A DNA stretch of 64,000 nt from Candidatus Poribacteria bacterium (GCA_018644665.1 JABGQA010000090.1:172730-236729), one strand, 5' to 3'. Numbered from the stretch's first letter, positions 9,309-19,033 are shown. Program-made: numbers and translations. Notes: generated by a model from the letters alone, not told the origin.

Positions 9309-9339
9309 AGTGTACCACACCGAATCCAGGACCCGTCAA
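9309..9339 (-). promoter_or_regulatory. candidate promoter of the DUF362 gene with extended -10
   Basis: On the minus strand TTGACG (9334-9339) is followed after 19 bp by TACACT (9309-9314), preceded by TGG, giving an extended -10 (TGGTACACT). Predicted transcription would start about 45 bp before the TTG start codon at 9256. The box overlaps the last codons of the vWA gene. Confidence 0.45.
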
Positions 9340-10595
9340 GACTTGTCCCCGGGTATGCGGTGCCACGTGCCACCGGTAGCGCGCGCCAGCATGCGGTGGT
9401 CCCTGACGTCCAGCCCGATGACGTCCACGATGATGTTGGCCGCAATGAGCTGAGGCAGGATCCGCGTCAGCGCAGGTTCGCCCTTGAGCGGCTCGTCCGT
9501 GACGAGGACGAAGCGGCGCTGCACGTCGGGCCGGAATTCGACCTTCTCGGCGGCGCGGCTCAGGGCGTCGAGGGCGAGTTCGTCGCCACCCACGCGCAGG
9601 TTCGCCAGTAGACGCTCGTACTGCGCCACGTCGGTGGACTGCGGGAAAACCAAGAACAGCACCGACTTGAACTTCACGACTCCGAACGTCGCGTCAGCGT
9701 CCCGGCTCTTGAGTTCGGACATCATCGTCGCCAGGTTCTCGCCGACCGCGCGCAGGTTGTTCTCCATGCTGCCACTCAGGTCGAGCAGGAACACGATGTC
9801 CACGGCTCGGGCGGCCGAGCCCCCAGCCGCCGCGTGTGCAATGCCCGTCAATGCGCTGCCGATCTGTGCGCGCCGGAGTTCGGCCGGCGTCGAGGGCGCA
9901 CGCGGCGTCTGCGTGGGGGGGCCGACGTGGGTTTCGCCGCCCGGTGGGGTAGCGTGCGGCAGTTCGTCGTGCTCTGCCGTGTCGGCCTCGCTGGCCTCGT
10001 CGGGCGCTGCGTCGAGCGCTTCGGTACGCTCGGGCGGCAGGGGTGCGTCCGGCTCCGTCAGCGCCGCACTCGTCGCGACCGACGTGACTGCAGGTGGCGG
10101 CTTCGACTCGGGTCGCGGCTCGGGCGGAGGCGGCTCTGGGGTCGGCTCCACCGTCGGTGTCGTCGGGCGGGGCCGCGCCGCCGGTGTCGGTTCAGGCTTC
10201 GGCTTGGGCCCGGGCTCGGGCCGGGGCGGTAGCTCGACCGCAGGCGACATCGCGACGCGTTCAGCGGCCGCGGTGACGATCTGCGTGGGCGTCGCCAGGA
10301 CCGGTGTCGCCTTCCGCTCCGCGGGCGGAGACGGCATTAGCGCCACCTGTATCGTCGCGTCGTCTAGGAAGGGCTCTAGCTCGACGAACGGGACGCGGTA
10401 CATCCATTCGACGGCGAGCACGACGTAGATCAGCAGATGCAGGACGCTCGAGAGGATGGCGGCGTGCGACGTGCGCGACGCATGCCACGCAACCGGAGGT
10501 CGCACATGCACACGAACCCGTGCGCGACGCGAGATGTCCTGGCCGTACAAGGCGCGCGCTCGTGCCGCGTGGTGTATGGCCTGACCTCGCTGCAT
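9336..10595 (-). CDS. membrane-anchored vWA domain protein with proline-rich linker
   Basis: Protein of 419 residues. One transmembrane helix lies at about 45-66, a Pro/Glu/Lys-rich linker at about 118-235, and a von Willebrand factor A domain at about 264-415 with the metal-site motif DLSGS (Asp272, Ser274, Ser276) and LVTDEP. The layout (short N-terminus, one helix, long proline linker, globular end) recalls TonB-type proteins, with a vWA domain at the end, probably in the periplasm. Partners are unknown; such domains usually mediate metal-dependent protein binding. It stands alone between DUF362 and terC genes on the same strand. Confidence 0.88.
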   Translation of the reverse strand: MQRGQAIHHAARARALYGQDISRRARVRVHVRPPVAWHASRTSHAAILSSVLHLLIYVVLAVEWMYRVPFVELEPFLDDATIQVALMPSPPAERKATPVLATPTQIVTAAAERVAMSPAVELPPRPEPGPKPKPEPTPAARPRPTTPTVEPTPEPPPPEPRPESKPPPAVTSVATSAALTEPDAPLPPERTEALDAAPDEASEADTAEHDELPHATPPGGETHVGPPTQTPRAPSTPAELRRAQIGSALTGIAHAAAGGSAARAVDIVFLLDLSGSMENNLRAVGENLATMMSELKSRDADATFGVVKFKSVLFLVFPQSTDVAQYERLLANLRVGGDELALDALSRAAEKVEFRPDVQRRFVLVTDEPLKGEPALTRILPQLIAANIIVDVIGLDVRDHRMLARATGGTWHRIPGDKS

Positions 10596-10648
10596 CCCGC
10601 GAGCCCCTCCTCATCGGTCCCGCACGGTCCCGCACGCGAGGGCCTACG

Positions 10649-11401
10649 CTACGCCGCGTCATCTTCGGCGCCGGCGTCCGGATCGCCGTCCGTTGGCTCA
10701 TCAGTCTTCTTGCCGATGAACCCAGTGGCGAACAGCGCCACCATCACGGGCCAGAACAGCCAGTCGGGCACGTGCTCTATCACCGGCTCGTCCACATGCC
10801 GAACCACGTGCATGAAGTGCGCGTAAGCCGCAACGCCAAGCTTGACCGAGATCCATGCGATGATGAGGTACGCTGCGGTCTCCAGGCGCGGATACCGCTC
10901 AAGTAGCCGCAGGAAGAAACTCGCGACAAAGCGCATCATCACGACGCCGAGGATGCCGCCCAGGTAGATGACCCAGATCTTCTCGGGGCGAGCGCCCACG
11001 AGCCCCACGGCCGCGAGGATTGAGTCCACGGCGAAGGCCAGGTCGGTTAGCTCCACGATGATGATCGTCGGCCAGAACCGGCGAACGGCGGCCCCGCCTC
11101 CGCCGTCGGCGCTTCCCCGATGGCTCGTGAAATGCTTGACTGCCAGGTACAGGAGGTACGCCGCTCCAGCCGCTTCGATCCACCAGAACCGCATCAGGAG
11201 CGAGGCGAAGACGATGCAGATGCCGCGGAGAATCCACGCCCCGGCTAGCCCGTAGAGCAGGCCCTTCTTCTGCTGGTGCTTCGGCAGCCCCTGCACGAGT
11301 ATCGCAAGGACGAGCGCGTTGTCCGCCGACAGCAGACCCTCGAGGAACACGAGGGCGATCACGGTCGGGATGTCGCTCCCGGCGAACTGCTGTCCTAACA
11401 T
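10649..11401 (-). CDS. TerC family membrane protein
   Basis: Integral membrane protein of 250 residues with about seven helices. The two inverted-repeat motifs of TerC are clear: EGLLSADNALVLAILV and ELTDLAFAVDSILAAVG, whose acidic residues sit in the membrane. Members include manganese exporters and a redox-related membrane factor; the substrate here is not shown. The ATG at 11401 is chosen because GGAG lies 5 bases upstream. The C-terminus is an acidic tail (TDEPTDGDPDAGAEDD). No manganese-riboswitch-like fold was recognised in the 107 bp upstream. Confidence 0.92.
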   Translation of the reverse strand: MLGQQFAGSDIPTVIALVFLEGLLSADNALVLAILVQGLPKHQQKKGLLYGLAGAWILRGICIVFASLLMRFWWIEAAGAAYLLYLAVKHFTSHRGSADGGGGAAVRRFWPTIIIVELTDLAFAVDSILAAVGLVGARPEKIWVIYLGGILGVVMMRFVASFFLRLLERYPRLETAAYLIIAWISVKLGVAAYAHFMHVVRHVDEPVIEHVPDWLFWPVMVALFATGFIGKKTDEPTDGDPDAGAEDDAA

Positions 11402-11508
11402 GGATGCTCCATATGGCCGTGACGCGCACACATCCGCACATGAATCCTACTGCGTCGGCGTGTGGCCGGCGAGGCGTACATTCGGACACGCGACGGCGGG
11501 GCCCAGGG

Positions 11509-12258
11509 TCAGCTTCCCCTGGCGCTCTTGACGGCGTCCGCTGCGGCGGACTTCATGTGCCCGAGATCGCTTCCGGCGCCGACGAACAGGAATCCCTGCT
11601 CGGCTCTCAAGCGGGCCGCCGTTCCGCCAGGTGTGAGGATGCCCATCGGCCGGCCGACGCGCCGCGCGGCCGCGAGCGTTTGCGCGATCGCGGCCTCGTG
11701 CTCTGGGCAGCCCGGGTCGACCCCCATCGACCAAGCGAGGTCGCTCGGCCCCACGAACCCGAGGTCGACGCCCGGAACGGACAGGATCTCCTCGGCGCGG
11801 GACACGGCGTCGATGTGCTCGATCTGCACGATCACGGCCACTTCGTCGTTGGCGCGGTCCAGGTAGTCCGCCCCGTAGAGCGTCGCCCGGGCGCTCAGAG
11901 CTATCGAGCGGGCCCCCACGGGCGGGTACCTGGACGCGCGCGCCGCCCGCTCCGCCTCGCTCGCGTTCATCACCATGGGCACGACGACGCCCAGGGCGCC
12001 GGTGTCGAGAGCCTGCTTAATTAGGGTCGGGTCGTTGTGAGCAACGCGGGCCATGGGAGTGGTGTCGGTCGTCGAGATCGCCCGGAAGCAGTGGAGCATG
12101 GACTCGACATGTATGGCCGTGTGCTCCGTATCCACTACGAGCCAGTCCCAACCGACGTGCGCCATGTGCTCGGCGGCAATCGAGGAGGACAGGCACAGCC
12201 AGGCCCCAAACGCCGGACGGCCTGCGTCCACGAGCGTCTTCGCGCGGTTCTCTCGCAC
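11509..12258 (-). CDS. HpcH/HpaI family aldolase
   Basis: Cytoplasmic class II aldolase of 249 residues, like 4-hydroxy-2-oxoheptanedioate aldolase or 2-keto-3-deoxy-L-rhamnonate aldolase. Motifs: GWDWLVVDTEH (substrate and base region), IKQALDTGALGVVVPMV, and VIVQIEH with GVDLGFVGPSDLAWSMG (metal-binding Glu and Asp). The likely start is GTG at 12258 with AGGGGAG close upstream. It precedes by 107 bp the terC gene and follows ilvD by 24 bp, so it may share a transcript with ilvD and the isomerase in a sugar-acid pathway. The exact substrate is not readable. Confidence 0.9.
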   Translation of the reverse strand: MRENRAKTLVDAGRPAFGAWLCLSSSIAAEHMAHVGWDWLVVDTEHTAIHVESMLHCFRAISTTDTTPMARVAHNDPTLIKQALDTGALGVVVPMVMNASEAERAARASRYPPVGARSIALSARATLYGADYLDRANDEVAVIVQIEHIDAVSRAEEILSVPGVDLGFVGPSDLAWSMGVDPGCPEHEAAIAQTLAAARRVGRPMGILTPGGTAARLRAEQGFLFVGAGSDLGHMKSAAADAVKSARGS

Positions 12259-12282
12259 GGGCTCCCCTCCGACAGATGAACG

Positions 12283-13950
12283 CTAGCCGGTGACCGCGCC
12301 TTCCGACGCGGAGGACACGAGCTTCGCGTACTTCGCCATCACGCCGCTCTTGTACCGGGGCTCGGGTGCTGCCCAGCCGTCGAGACGGGCGGCGATCTCG
12401 TCGTCGCTCAACGCCACGCTCAGGTCGCGCGACTCCACGTCCAGCGTGATGATGTCGCCGTTCCGCACGGCCGCCAGCGGCCCGCCGACCGACGCCTCCG
12501 GCGCTATATGCCCGACAGTGAAGCCGTAGGTGGCGCCGGAGAACCGGCCGTCCGTTATCAACGCGACGTCGTCGCTGATCCCCGCGCCGACAACGGCGGC
12601 AGTCACGGCGAGCATCTCGCGCATGCCCGGCCCGCCCTTGGGCCCCTCGTAGCGGATCACAACGACATCGCCCGCCTTGATGGCGCCCGCCTGGACGGCC
12701 GCAAACGCGTCGTCTTCGGTATCGAACACCACGGCCGGGCCGCTGTGTCGCTTCCGGTTGTGTCCCACGATCTTGAGAACGCAACCCTCAGGAGCGAGGT
12801 TGCCCTTGAGGATGACGATCCCACCCGTCGGCTTGATGGCGTCGTCGAGGCCGTGGACGACGTCCTGCCCTTCCGTCTCCACCGCAGTACCCGCCTCGTC
12901 CGCGATCGTGTTCCCTGTGACGGTCACGGCGTCGCGCAGGTAGCCGCCGTCCAGGAGGCGCTTCGCTATGAGAGGGACACCGCCTGCCCGGTACATGTCA
13001 TGCGCGACGTACTTTCCGCCCGGCTTCAGGTCCGCCAGGAGCGGCGTCGACGAGCTGACATGGTCGAAGTCGTCGATGTCGAGATCAACGCCCATCTCGC
13101 GGGCGATTGCCAGGATGTGCAACACGGCGTTGGTGGAGCCGCCGGTCATGGCCACCGACGCAATCGCGTTCTCGAGGGCGCCGCGCGTGATGATCGACTC
13201 CGGTCGCAGATCGCGCTCGAGGATGTCCATCACGAGCTTGCCGACCTGGAACGCGACCTCGTCCTTCCGCGGATCCATGGCCGGCACGCTTGCCGACCCC
13301 ATGGGCGACATGCCCATGATCTCGATCGCCGTCGCCATCGTGTTCGCGGTGAACTGGCCGCCGCACGCTCCCGCCGCCGGACACGCCACCTGTTCCAGTT
13401 CTATCAGGTCCGACTCGGACATCTTGCCCGCGGCGTGCGCGCCGACCGCCTCGAACACGTCCTGGATCGTCACGTCGGCGCCTTGGAAGCTCCCCGGCGC
13501 GATCGAGCCTCCATACAGCATCACGGAGGGCAGGTTCAGGCGGGCGAGCGCCATCACAGTTGCTGGGATGGTCTTGTCGCAGCCGGAAAGCGCTACGACG
13601 GCGTCCAGCGAATGGCCGCGCACCGTCAGCTCGATCGAGTCGGCAATCACCTCCCGGCTCACCAGCGAGGCCTTCATGCCCTCGGTGCCCATGGAGATGC
13701 CGTCGGAGATGACGATCGTGTTGAACTCCAGCGGCGTGCCGCCAGCGGCGCGCACGCCGGCCTTCGCCCTCGCCGCGAGCCGGCGCAGGTGCAGGTTGCA
13801 GGGGCCGAGTTCGGTCCACGTGTTCGCGATCCCCACGAGCGGGCGCGACAAGTCGGCGTCTGTAAGCCCAACGGCGTGCAGCATGGCGCGCGCCGGGGCG
13901 CGACTCGGTCTCTCAGTGACGTTGCGCGACTCTTGCTTTGCGTCAGCCAT
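12283..13950 (-). CDS. ilvD: dihydroxy-acid dehydratase
   Basis: Fe-S dehydratase of branched-chain amino acid synthesis, turning 2,3-dihydroxy acids into 2-keto acids. It has 555 residues, the family's usual length. Cys51 (LGPCNLH), Cys124 ([10 protein letters not shown]) and Cys196 ([13 protein letters not shown]) are the expected cluster ligands, and the C-terminal [17 protein letters not shown] segment is intact. Related EDD-family enzymes act on sugar acids. Because the neighbours are an aldolase and a sugar isomerase, a sugar-acid role is possible, but the sequence reads as a normal IlvD. Confidence 0.95.
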   Translation of the reverse strand: MADAKQESRNVTERPSRAPARAMLHAVGLTDADLSRPLVGIANTWTELGPCNLHLRRLAARAKAGVRAAGGTPLEFNTIVISDGISMGTEGMKASLVSREVIADSIELTVRGHSLDAVVALSGCDKTIPATVMALARLNLPSVMLYGGSIAPGSFQGADVTIQDVFEAVGAHAAGKMSESDLIELEQVACPAAGACGGQFTANTMATAIEIMGMSPMGSASVPAMDPRKDEVAFQVGKLVMDILERDLRPESIITRGALENAIASVAMTGGSTNAVLHILAIAREMGVDLDIDDFDHVSSSTPLLADLKPGGKYVAHDMYRAGGVPLIAKRLLDGGYLRDAVTVTGNTIADEAGTAVETEGQDVVHGLDDAIKPTGGIVILKGNLAPEGCVLKIVGHNRKRHSGPAVVFDTEDDAFAAVQAGAIKAGDVVVIRYEGPKGGPGMREMLAVTAAVVGAGISDDVALITDGRFSGATYGFTVGHIAPEASVGGPLAAVRNGDIITLDVESRDLSVALSDDEIAARLDGWAAPEPRYKSGVMAKYAKLVSSASEGAVTG

Positions 13951-13978
13951 CGATGTCCTTCGCTCCTCCGCGACACTA

Positions 13979-14761
13979 CTACAGGTAACGTTCCAGCAGC
14001 GCTTTCGTCTTCAGCACGCCTTCGTGGTCGCTGCCCGCGCCCTCGAATTCGATGCCGAATGACCCGTCGTACCCGGCGTCCTTCATGATGCGCACGCACC
14101 GACCGATGTCGATGTTCAGGTCCTCGCCGTCGTCGCCAAACTCGTGTGTCTTCGCGTGCACCGCGATTGCGTATGGCGCCAACTTCTCCATGGCCTCGTA
14201 GCGGATGTCGGGCGCCACGTTGCCGAAGTCCGGGAGCGTCCCGATGTTGTCGACGACATCGTCCATGATGCGCACGACGTTGTCCGGATTGGCCGACAGG
14301 CCGCCGTGGTTCTCGATCACGATGGCGATCCCGTGCGGTTTGCCCAACTCCGCGAGCTTCCCGAACGACTCGGTGCAGCGCGGGAGCACGTCGGCGTCGG
14401 CGCCACCCTGGCCTCCGGTGTTCGCCCGGACAGCGTTGCACCCAAGGGCCGCTGCGACGGGGAACCACTGCGCGTGAGCTGCGACGGCCTCCGCTCGCGC
14501 GGCCGCATCCTCGGAGCTGAGGTCGCCTTGGCCGTCGATGGCGATGTTGAGCATCGCTACGCCTTCGCCGTCCGCGATCGCGCGGAGTTCGGCGATGTAG
14601 GCATCCTCCAGCGACGCGAAGAAGGGCGAGTTGAGTTCGACCGTGTCGATGCCGAACTCGGTGCGGGAGAGTCGCGCGAAGTCCGTCAGCAGCAGGCGCT
14701 CGTCGTCCTGCCGAAGGAACCGCCGGTGGATGCTCCACCCGGCCAGGGAAATCGATGCCAT
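13979..14761 (-). CDS. sugar phosphate isomerase/epimerase family TIM barrel
   Basis: Cytoplasmic TIM-barrel protein of 260 residues of the xylose isomerase-like (AP endonuclease 2) superfamily. Expected metal ligands are seen in [20 protein letters not shown] and FGIEFEG. The substrate is not evident; members include inosose, hydroxypyruvate and tagatose isomerases or epimerases. It ends 28 bp before the ilvD start region on the same strand and follows the DegT gene by 28 bp, so the four genes from 15977 to 11509 may form one operon. Confidence 0.9.
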   Translation of the reverse strand: MASISLAGWSIHRRFLRQDDERLLLTDFARLSRTEFGIDTVELNSPFFASLEDAYIAELRAIADGEGVAMLNIAIDGQGDLSSEDAAARAEAVAAHAQWFPVAAALGCNAVRANTGGQGGADADVLPRCTESFGKLAELGKPHGIAIVIENHGGLSANPDNVVRIMDDVVDNIGTLPDFGNVAPDIRYEAMEKLAPYAIAVHAKTHEFGDDGEDLNIDIGRCVRIMKDAGYDGSFGIEFEGAGSDHEGVLKTKALLERYL

Positions 14762-14789
14762 CCTGAGTTCGCCTTTCGTATACGGCGGT

Positions 14790-15977
14790 CTAAGACGCTC
14801 GCCGCCGTGCGTGCTTCTTCACCAGCCACGTCACCGCGGCCACCACGTCCTCGGTGTCCTGCTCGTCCATGCCGGGCCACAGCGGCAGACTGACCACCCG
14901 CGAGTAGGCCGACTCGGCGTTTGGGAAATCACCCTCGCGCACTCCGCAAGTGCGCTTGTAGTGCGTAAACAGATGTAGCGGGATGTAGTGGACGATCGCG
15001 CTGATATTCAGATCGTTGAGCCCGAGAATGAAATCGTCCCGGTCTATGTCCAGCGCCTCGGAGTTCAGCCGTAGGATGTAAAGGTGCCACGCGTGCGCGC
15101 CGAACGACGGGACGGACGGTGTCTCAAGCTCGGGCAGGTCGGCGAACGCCTCGTTGTAGCGCATCGCGATGCGCTCGCGAATCGGCATCTGCTTGCGCAG
15201 CTTGTCGAGCTGTGCGAGGCCGATCGCTGCCTCGACGTCCGTCATGTTGCACTTGTGGCCCTGCGCCACCACATCGTACGCCCACGGCTTGCGCGTCTCC
15301 TGCCGCGCCCACGTGTCACGACTCATGGCGTGGTAGCGGATCGCCTTCACGCCTTCCGCCAACGCTGCGTCGTTGGTGGTCACCATCCCGCCCTCGATGG
15401 TCGTCATGTGCTTTGTCGGATAGAAGCTGAAGGCTGTCGCGCCGCCCACGGACCCGACCCTCGCCCCGCCGGCCTCCGCCATTAGGGCGTGCGCGGCGTC
15501 GTCGAGTAGCAGGGCGCCGTGCCGCGCGGCAACGTCAGCCAATCCCGCCATGTCGCACGGGTGTCCGGCGATGTGGACCGGCAGTATGGCCTTCGTGTCG
15601 GGCGTGAGCGCAGGCTCAACCGCTTCGGGGCGCAAGTTGAGCGTGACGGGGTCTATGTCCACGAACTTCACAGCGGCGCCGGCGCGCAGCGCTGCTTCAG
15701 CCGACGCGGTGAACGTGTACGGGGTCGTGACGACGGTCGTACCCGGGCCAACGCCGCCCGCGATGAGAGCGAGGTGCAGGGCGGCGGTGCAGGAGTTCAC
15801 CGCGACCGCGTGCTCACAGCCGATCAGTGAGGCGAAGCGTTCTTCGAGCTCTGCTACGCGGGCTCCCATACCGAGCCAACCCGACCGCAATGCAGCCGCA
15901 GCGGCCTCGACCTCATCCTCGTCAATCCACGGTGCGTATAGCTGGAGCTTAGTGGGCCGACGCGGTCGCGAGGTCAT
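14790..15977 (-). CDS. DegT/DnrJ/EryC1/StrS family aminotransferase
   Basis: PLP-dependent sugar aminotransferase (fold type I) of 395 residues, likely making an amino-sugar nucleotide for surface polysaccharide. AVNSCTAALHLAL binds the phosphate, LLLDDAAHA holds the PLP ring Asp, and the Schiff-base lysine is in SFYPTKHMTTIEGG. The upstream frame is open to 16310 but crosses the divergent VOC gene, so the ATG at 15977 (MTSRPRRPTKLQL) is taken. The preceding promoter candidate supports this. Confidence 0.93.
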   Translation of the reverse strand: MTSRPRRPTKLQLYAPWIDEDEVEAAAAALRSGWLGMGARVAELEERFASLIGCEHAVAVNSCTAALHLALIAGGVGPGTTVVTTPYTFTASAEAALRAGAAVKFVDIDPVTLNLRPEAVEPALTPDTKAILPVHIAGHPCDMAGLADVAARHGALLLDDAAHALMAEAGGARVGSVGGATAFSFYPTKHMTTIEGGMVTTNDAALAEGVKAIRYHAMSRDTWARQETRKPWAYDVVAQGHKCNMTDVEAAIGLAQLDKLRKQMPIRERIAMRYNEAFADLPELETPSVPSFGAHAWHLYILRLNSEALDIDRDDFILGLNDLNISAIVHYIPLHLFTHYKRTCGVREGDFPNAESAYSRVVSLPLWPGMDEQDTEDVVAAVTWLVKKHARRRAS

Positions 15978-16017
15978 TGCCGGGGACGCCTTTGACGGGG
16001 GTGGCAGGGACGCGACA

Positions 16018-16046
16018 ATTGTGGCACACGGGGCGCCCGACGGCAA
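16018..16046 (-). promoter_or_regulatory. candidate promoter of the DegT aminotransferase gene
   Basis: On the minus strand TTGCCG (16041-16046) is separated by 17 bp from CACAAT (16018-16023), about 40 bp before the ATG at 15977. The -10 has four of six consensus bases. Confidence 0.35.
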
Positions 16047-16149
16047 TCGGCGTGGGTGGCGCGGTTCACGGGGAGCGGCGACTATCCTGCCGGTGGGCGG
16101 GATGCGTACGCCGTGCCGGAGGCCGGCACAGGATGTGGGGGGATGTGGC

Positions 16150-16575
16150 ATGACCGTACAGCTCGAGCACGCGAACATCGCCGTCGGTGACCTCGACGAG
16201 GCGATCCGGTTCTTCCAGACGGCATTCCCGGACTTCGACATACGCGGGAGAGGCGCGACGGACAACGGCGATTGGCGGTCGGAGTGGGTCCACATCGGCA
16301 CGGACGCCACTTATGTCTGCTTGAACGCCGACAGCAGACCGGCTGGAGACCGCGAGCGTGGCCACAAGGGGTTTGGGGTGAACCACCTTGGGTTCGTGGT
16401 CGATGACGCGCAGGCCATCTACGACCGTCTGGCCGGCGCAGGATTCAAGGAGGGCTTCCAACCGGGCGAACACGCGCATCGTAGGCGCGTGTACTTCCTC
16501 GACAGCGACGGGAACGAGTACGAATTCGTGGAGTACTTCTCAGACGATCCGGCGGAGCGGAACAGCTACGACTGA
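16150..16575 (+). CDS. VOC family protein (glyoxalase/bleomycin resistance fold)
   Basis: Small cytoplasmic protein of 141 residues with two beta-alpha-beta-beta-beta modules. LEHANIAVGDLDEAIRFF opens the first and NHLGFVVDDAQAIYDRL the second. Metal ligands His (LEHANI), His (VNHLGF) and Glu (YEFVEY) are at the expected places. The ligand or substrate is unknown. The ATG at 16150 is preceded by GGGGGGATGTGGC, a usable binding site. The gene is divergent from degT and convergent with gltX, 17 bp away. Confidence 0.9.
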   Translation: MTVQLEHANIAVGDLDEAIRFFQTAFPDFDIRGRGATDNGDWRSEWVHIGTDATYVCLNADSRPAGDRERGHKGFGVNHLGFVVDDAQAIYDRLAGAGFKEGFQPGEHAHRRRVYFLDSDGNEYEFVEYFSDDPAERNSYD

Positions 16576-16592
16576 ACGCTCGCGCGGGCGCC

Positions 16593-18062
16593 TCACGTCG
16601 TCAGCTCGGGTAGCTCCGCAGCGGCTCGATCAAGCCGAGCGAGTACCACCTCCTTGCCGAGTAGCTCCAGGACGTCGAACAGCCCGGGGCCGACCATCTT
16701 GCCGGTCACGGCGACGCGGATCGGCTGCAGCACGCGGATGACTTTCTCGCCGCGCTGCTCGATCCACTCGCGCATCACTTCCTCGATGGTCGCAAGGTCG
16801 AATGGGTCGATGCCGGCGATGGCCGCCCTGACATCCGTGACGACGGCGAGCGCCTCTGGGCCCTTGAACCACTTCTTCAGAGCGGCCGGGTCGAACTCGT
16901 AGGCGTCGTCGTCGGCGAAGAAATAGCCAGCGTACGTGACGATGTCGGCGTATGTGTGGAGCCGGTCGCCGACGGCATCGACGATGCGCTCCATCCTCCC
17001 GGGCGCCACGGCGTCGACCGCGTGGCCTGCCTCGACCAGGAAGGGAGTGACGGCCGCGGCACGCTCGGAGACCGACTTCAGGCCCACATAGTGGGCGTTC
17101 AGCCAGGTCAGCTTTTGGATGTCGAACCGGCTTGGGCTCTTGCCGACGCGCTCCAGTGTGAACTGGTCGGTCAGCTCCTGGACGGAGAAGATCTCCTGCT
17201 CGTCCTCGCCCGACCACGCGAGCCGCGCGAGATAGTTGACCATCGCCTCAGGCAGGAATCCCATGTCGCGATAGTCTTCGACGCCCACGGCGCCATCCCG
17301 CTTGCTGAGCTTCTGCCCCTTGAGGTTGTGCACCATGGGGATGTGCGCGAACGCGGGCGGCGTCCACCCGAGCGCCTCGCAGAGCAGGATCTGACGCGGC
17401 GTGTTGGACATATGGTCCTGACCGCGGATGACGTGCGTGATGCCCATGTCGGCGTCGTCAACCGGCGACGTGAAGTTGTACAGCGGGCTGAAGTTGGGCC
17501 GCATGAAGATGAAATCGTCGAGCGTGTCCGCCTCGACGGCTACATCGCCGAGGACCAGATCCTTGACGACGATGCGGCCGCTGTCACCTACGTTGAACCG
17601 CACCGTCCTCGTGCGGCCTTCGGTCTCGAAGCGGGCGCGGTCAGCTTCGGTCAGATCGCGGCATCGGCCGTCGTACCTGTATGGGCGCTTCTCACCTTGG
17701 GCCTGCTCGCGCTTTGCCTGAATCTCTTCGCGCGTGCAGTAGCAGTAGTAGGCCTTCCCCTCGTCGAGGAGTTGGCGCGCGCACTCCTGATGGCGCTCCA
17801 CCCTCTGGCCTTGGAAGTACGGGCCGCTGTCCCCGCCGAAGCCGGGCCCCTCGTCCCAGTCAAGTCCCAGCCACTCCAAGCTTCCGAAGATGGAGCGCAT
17901 GGACTCTTCGGTCGAACGCGCGTCGTCCGTGTCATCGACGCGGAGGATGCATGTCCCGCCCCGGGCCCTCGCGAACAGCCAGTTGAAAAGGGCGGTGCGG
18001 GCGACGCCCAGGTGCAGGAAGCCGGTCGGAGAGGGCGCGAATCTAACGCGTACGGAATCCAC
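16593..18062 (-). CDS. gltX: glutamyl-tRNA synthetase
   Basis: Class I aminoacyl-tRNA synthetase of 489 residues that charges tRNA-Glu (or also tRNA-Gln). It begins RVRFAPSPTGFLHLGVART (HIGH-like HLGV) and carries KLSKRDG as the KMSKS loop. The start is GTG at 18062 with AGGAG six bases upstream. In a genome using the C5 pathway, which hemL at 59.8 kb implies, this enzyme also feeds glutamyl-tRNA to tetrapyrrole synthesis. Confidence 0.97.
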   Translation of the reverse strand: MDSVRVRFAPSPTGFLHLGVARTALFNWLFARARGGTCILRVDDTDDARSTEESMRSIFGSLEWLGLDWDEGPGFGGDSGPYFQGQRVERHQECARQLLDEGKAYYCYCTREEIQAKREQAQGEKRPYRYDGRCRDLTEADRARFETEGRTRTVRFNVGDSGRIVVKDLVLGDVAVEADTLDDFIFMRPNFSPLYNFTSPVDDADMGITHVIRGQDHMSNTPRQILLCEALGWTPPAFAHIPMVHNLKGQKLSKRDGAVGVEDYRDMGFLPEAMVNYLARLAWSGEDEQEIFSVQELTDQFTLERVGKSPSRFDIQKLTWLNAHYVGLKSVSERAAAVTPFLVEAGHAVDAVAPGRMERIVDAVGDRLHTYADIVTYAGYFFADDDAYEFDPAALKKWFKGPEALAVVTDVRAAIAGIDPFDLATIEEVMREWIEQRGEKVIRVLQPIRVAVTGKMVGPGLFDVLELLGKEVVLARLDRAAAELPELTT

Positions 18063-18357
18063 GGTAGCTCCTGTGGTGACGGCGCGTGGCGGGATGCGTC
18101 AGCCGCGTGGATATGATGCCCCAGAAGCATCTTGACTGGGAAGCGACCCGGCTTCCACGCCGCTGCGTTGTGCCGCCGCCGAGGCCGCAGCGCGGGCAGG
18201 CTGCACCACCGTCCGGAGACATCGCGGCCAGAACTGTCGGCCTGCCGGGTCGCCGCCACGAACCGAGGCAGCGGGACCGTTGCGTGTAGCCCGGTTCGCC
18301 AGCATACTTTGACTAGAGGATTAGGCTTGGCGTCTGTTGCACACAGGGAGGCAGACT

Positions 18358-18939
18358 GTGAACGGAAACCTGTCGGGAGATCCTGCTCTCGCGCGAGGGC
18401 TCTCACACGGCGTACTCGCCGGGACAATTGTCAGCATCTACGCGGCCCTGTTCACATTCGCCGCCAATGTCGTTGGCGCGTCGATCATGGGCCTGAACCC
18501 GTTCGAGTTGCTTCGCGTGTACGCGACCTTCTTCATGGGCGGGTCACCGATTGACGGGGCTCCCGACATAGGCGTCGTGCTCGGTATGGCGATGGGGCTA
18601 CACCTGGCGACCGCCGCGATCGTAGGCATGCCCCTCTACGTCGTCCACGACGCTCTGTTCCGGCGCCACGGGTTCAAGCGTCGCGCGGTCCACGGCCTGT
18701 GGCTGGGGATCGTCATGTGGCTCGTTAACTACTACGCGCTGCTGTCGTGGCTGCAGCCGCTTACGTTGCGTCTTATCGGCGCGCCGGGCGAAGCAAGCCC
18801 GTTCATCTTGCAGACGATGCCGCCATGGGTCGCCGCCCTGACGCACATCTGCTTCGCGGAAATCGTGCTGCTGGTGCCGCTCCTGTGGAGCGTGGCCGCC
18901 AGCGTGATACCGGTCGCCGGTGACTCGCAGGAGGCGTAG
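18358..18939 (+). CDS. hypothetical four-helix membrane protein
   Basis: Protein of 193 residues with about four hydrophobic segments (near 12-35, 60-85, 105-130 and 150-180). The start is GTG at 18358, six bases after AGGGAGG; a longer ATG frame from 18337 has no such site. I do not recognise the family. Helical His and Asn residues (GLHLATAAIVGMPLYVVHD, MWLVNYYALLSWL) are not arranged in a known cofactor motif. It is the first of two plus-strand genes facing the oxidase genes, which suggests, without proof, a link with respiration. Confidence 0.8.
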   Translation: MNGNLSGDPALARGLSHGVLAGTIVSIYAALFTFAANVVGASIMGLNPFELLRVYATFFMGGSPIDGAPDIGVVLGMAMGLHLATAAIVGMPLYVVHDALFRRHGFKRRAVHGLWLGIVMWLVNYYALLSWLQPLTLRLIGAPGEASPFILQTMPPWVAALTHICFAEIVLLVPLLWSVAASVIPVAGDSQEA

Positions 18940-19033
18940 GCCGAGGGCGCGCGATTCACGTCGCGGGGGCCTCGGCGGTCGGCCCTGGACTCGCGCCTGG
19001 CATAGGCAGGCACGGTTGGAGGGACTTGCGCGT

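Noticed and set aside
9484..10428. Plus-strand frame of 314 codons rich in Gly and Ser opposite the vWA gene
   Set aside because: Its Gly/Ser run is the complement of proline codons in the vWA linker; no independent domain or ribosome site.
11402..11508. Manganese riboswitch upstream of terC
   Set aside because: The gap is only 107 bp and none of the conserved yybP-ykoY junction bases could be found.
12508..14088. Long plus-strand open frame of 526 codons opposite ilvD
   Set aside because: It mirrors the codons of the clearly conserved ilvD and has the repetitive Arg/His/Asp makeup of antisense shadows in GC-rich DNA.
18305..18314. TTGACT and TACTTT close to 18310 as a promoter of the 18358 gene
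   Set aside because: TTGACT has no -10 at 16-19 bp, and TACTTT has only a weak -35 at 19 bp.
18063..18357. Possible RNA gene in the 295-bp gap before the four-helix protein
   Set aside because: No tRNA-like arms, riboswitch core or strong hairpin with T-run was found.
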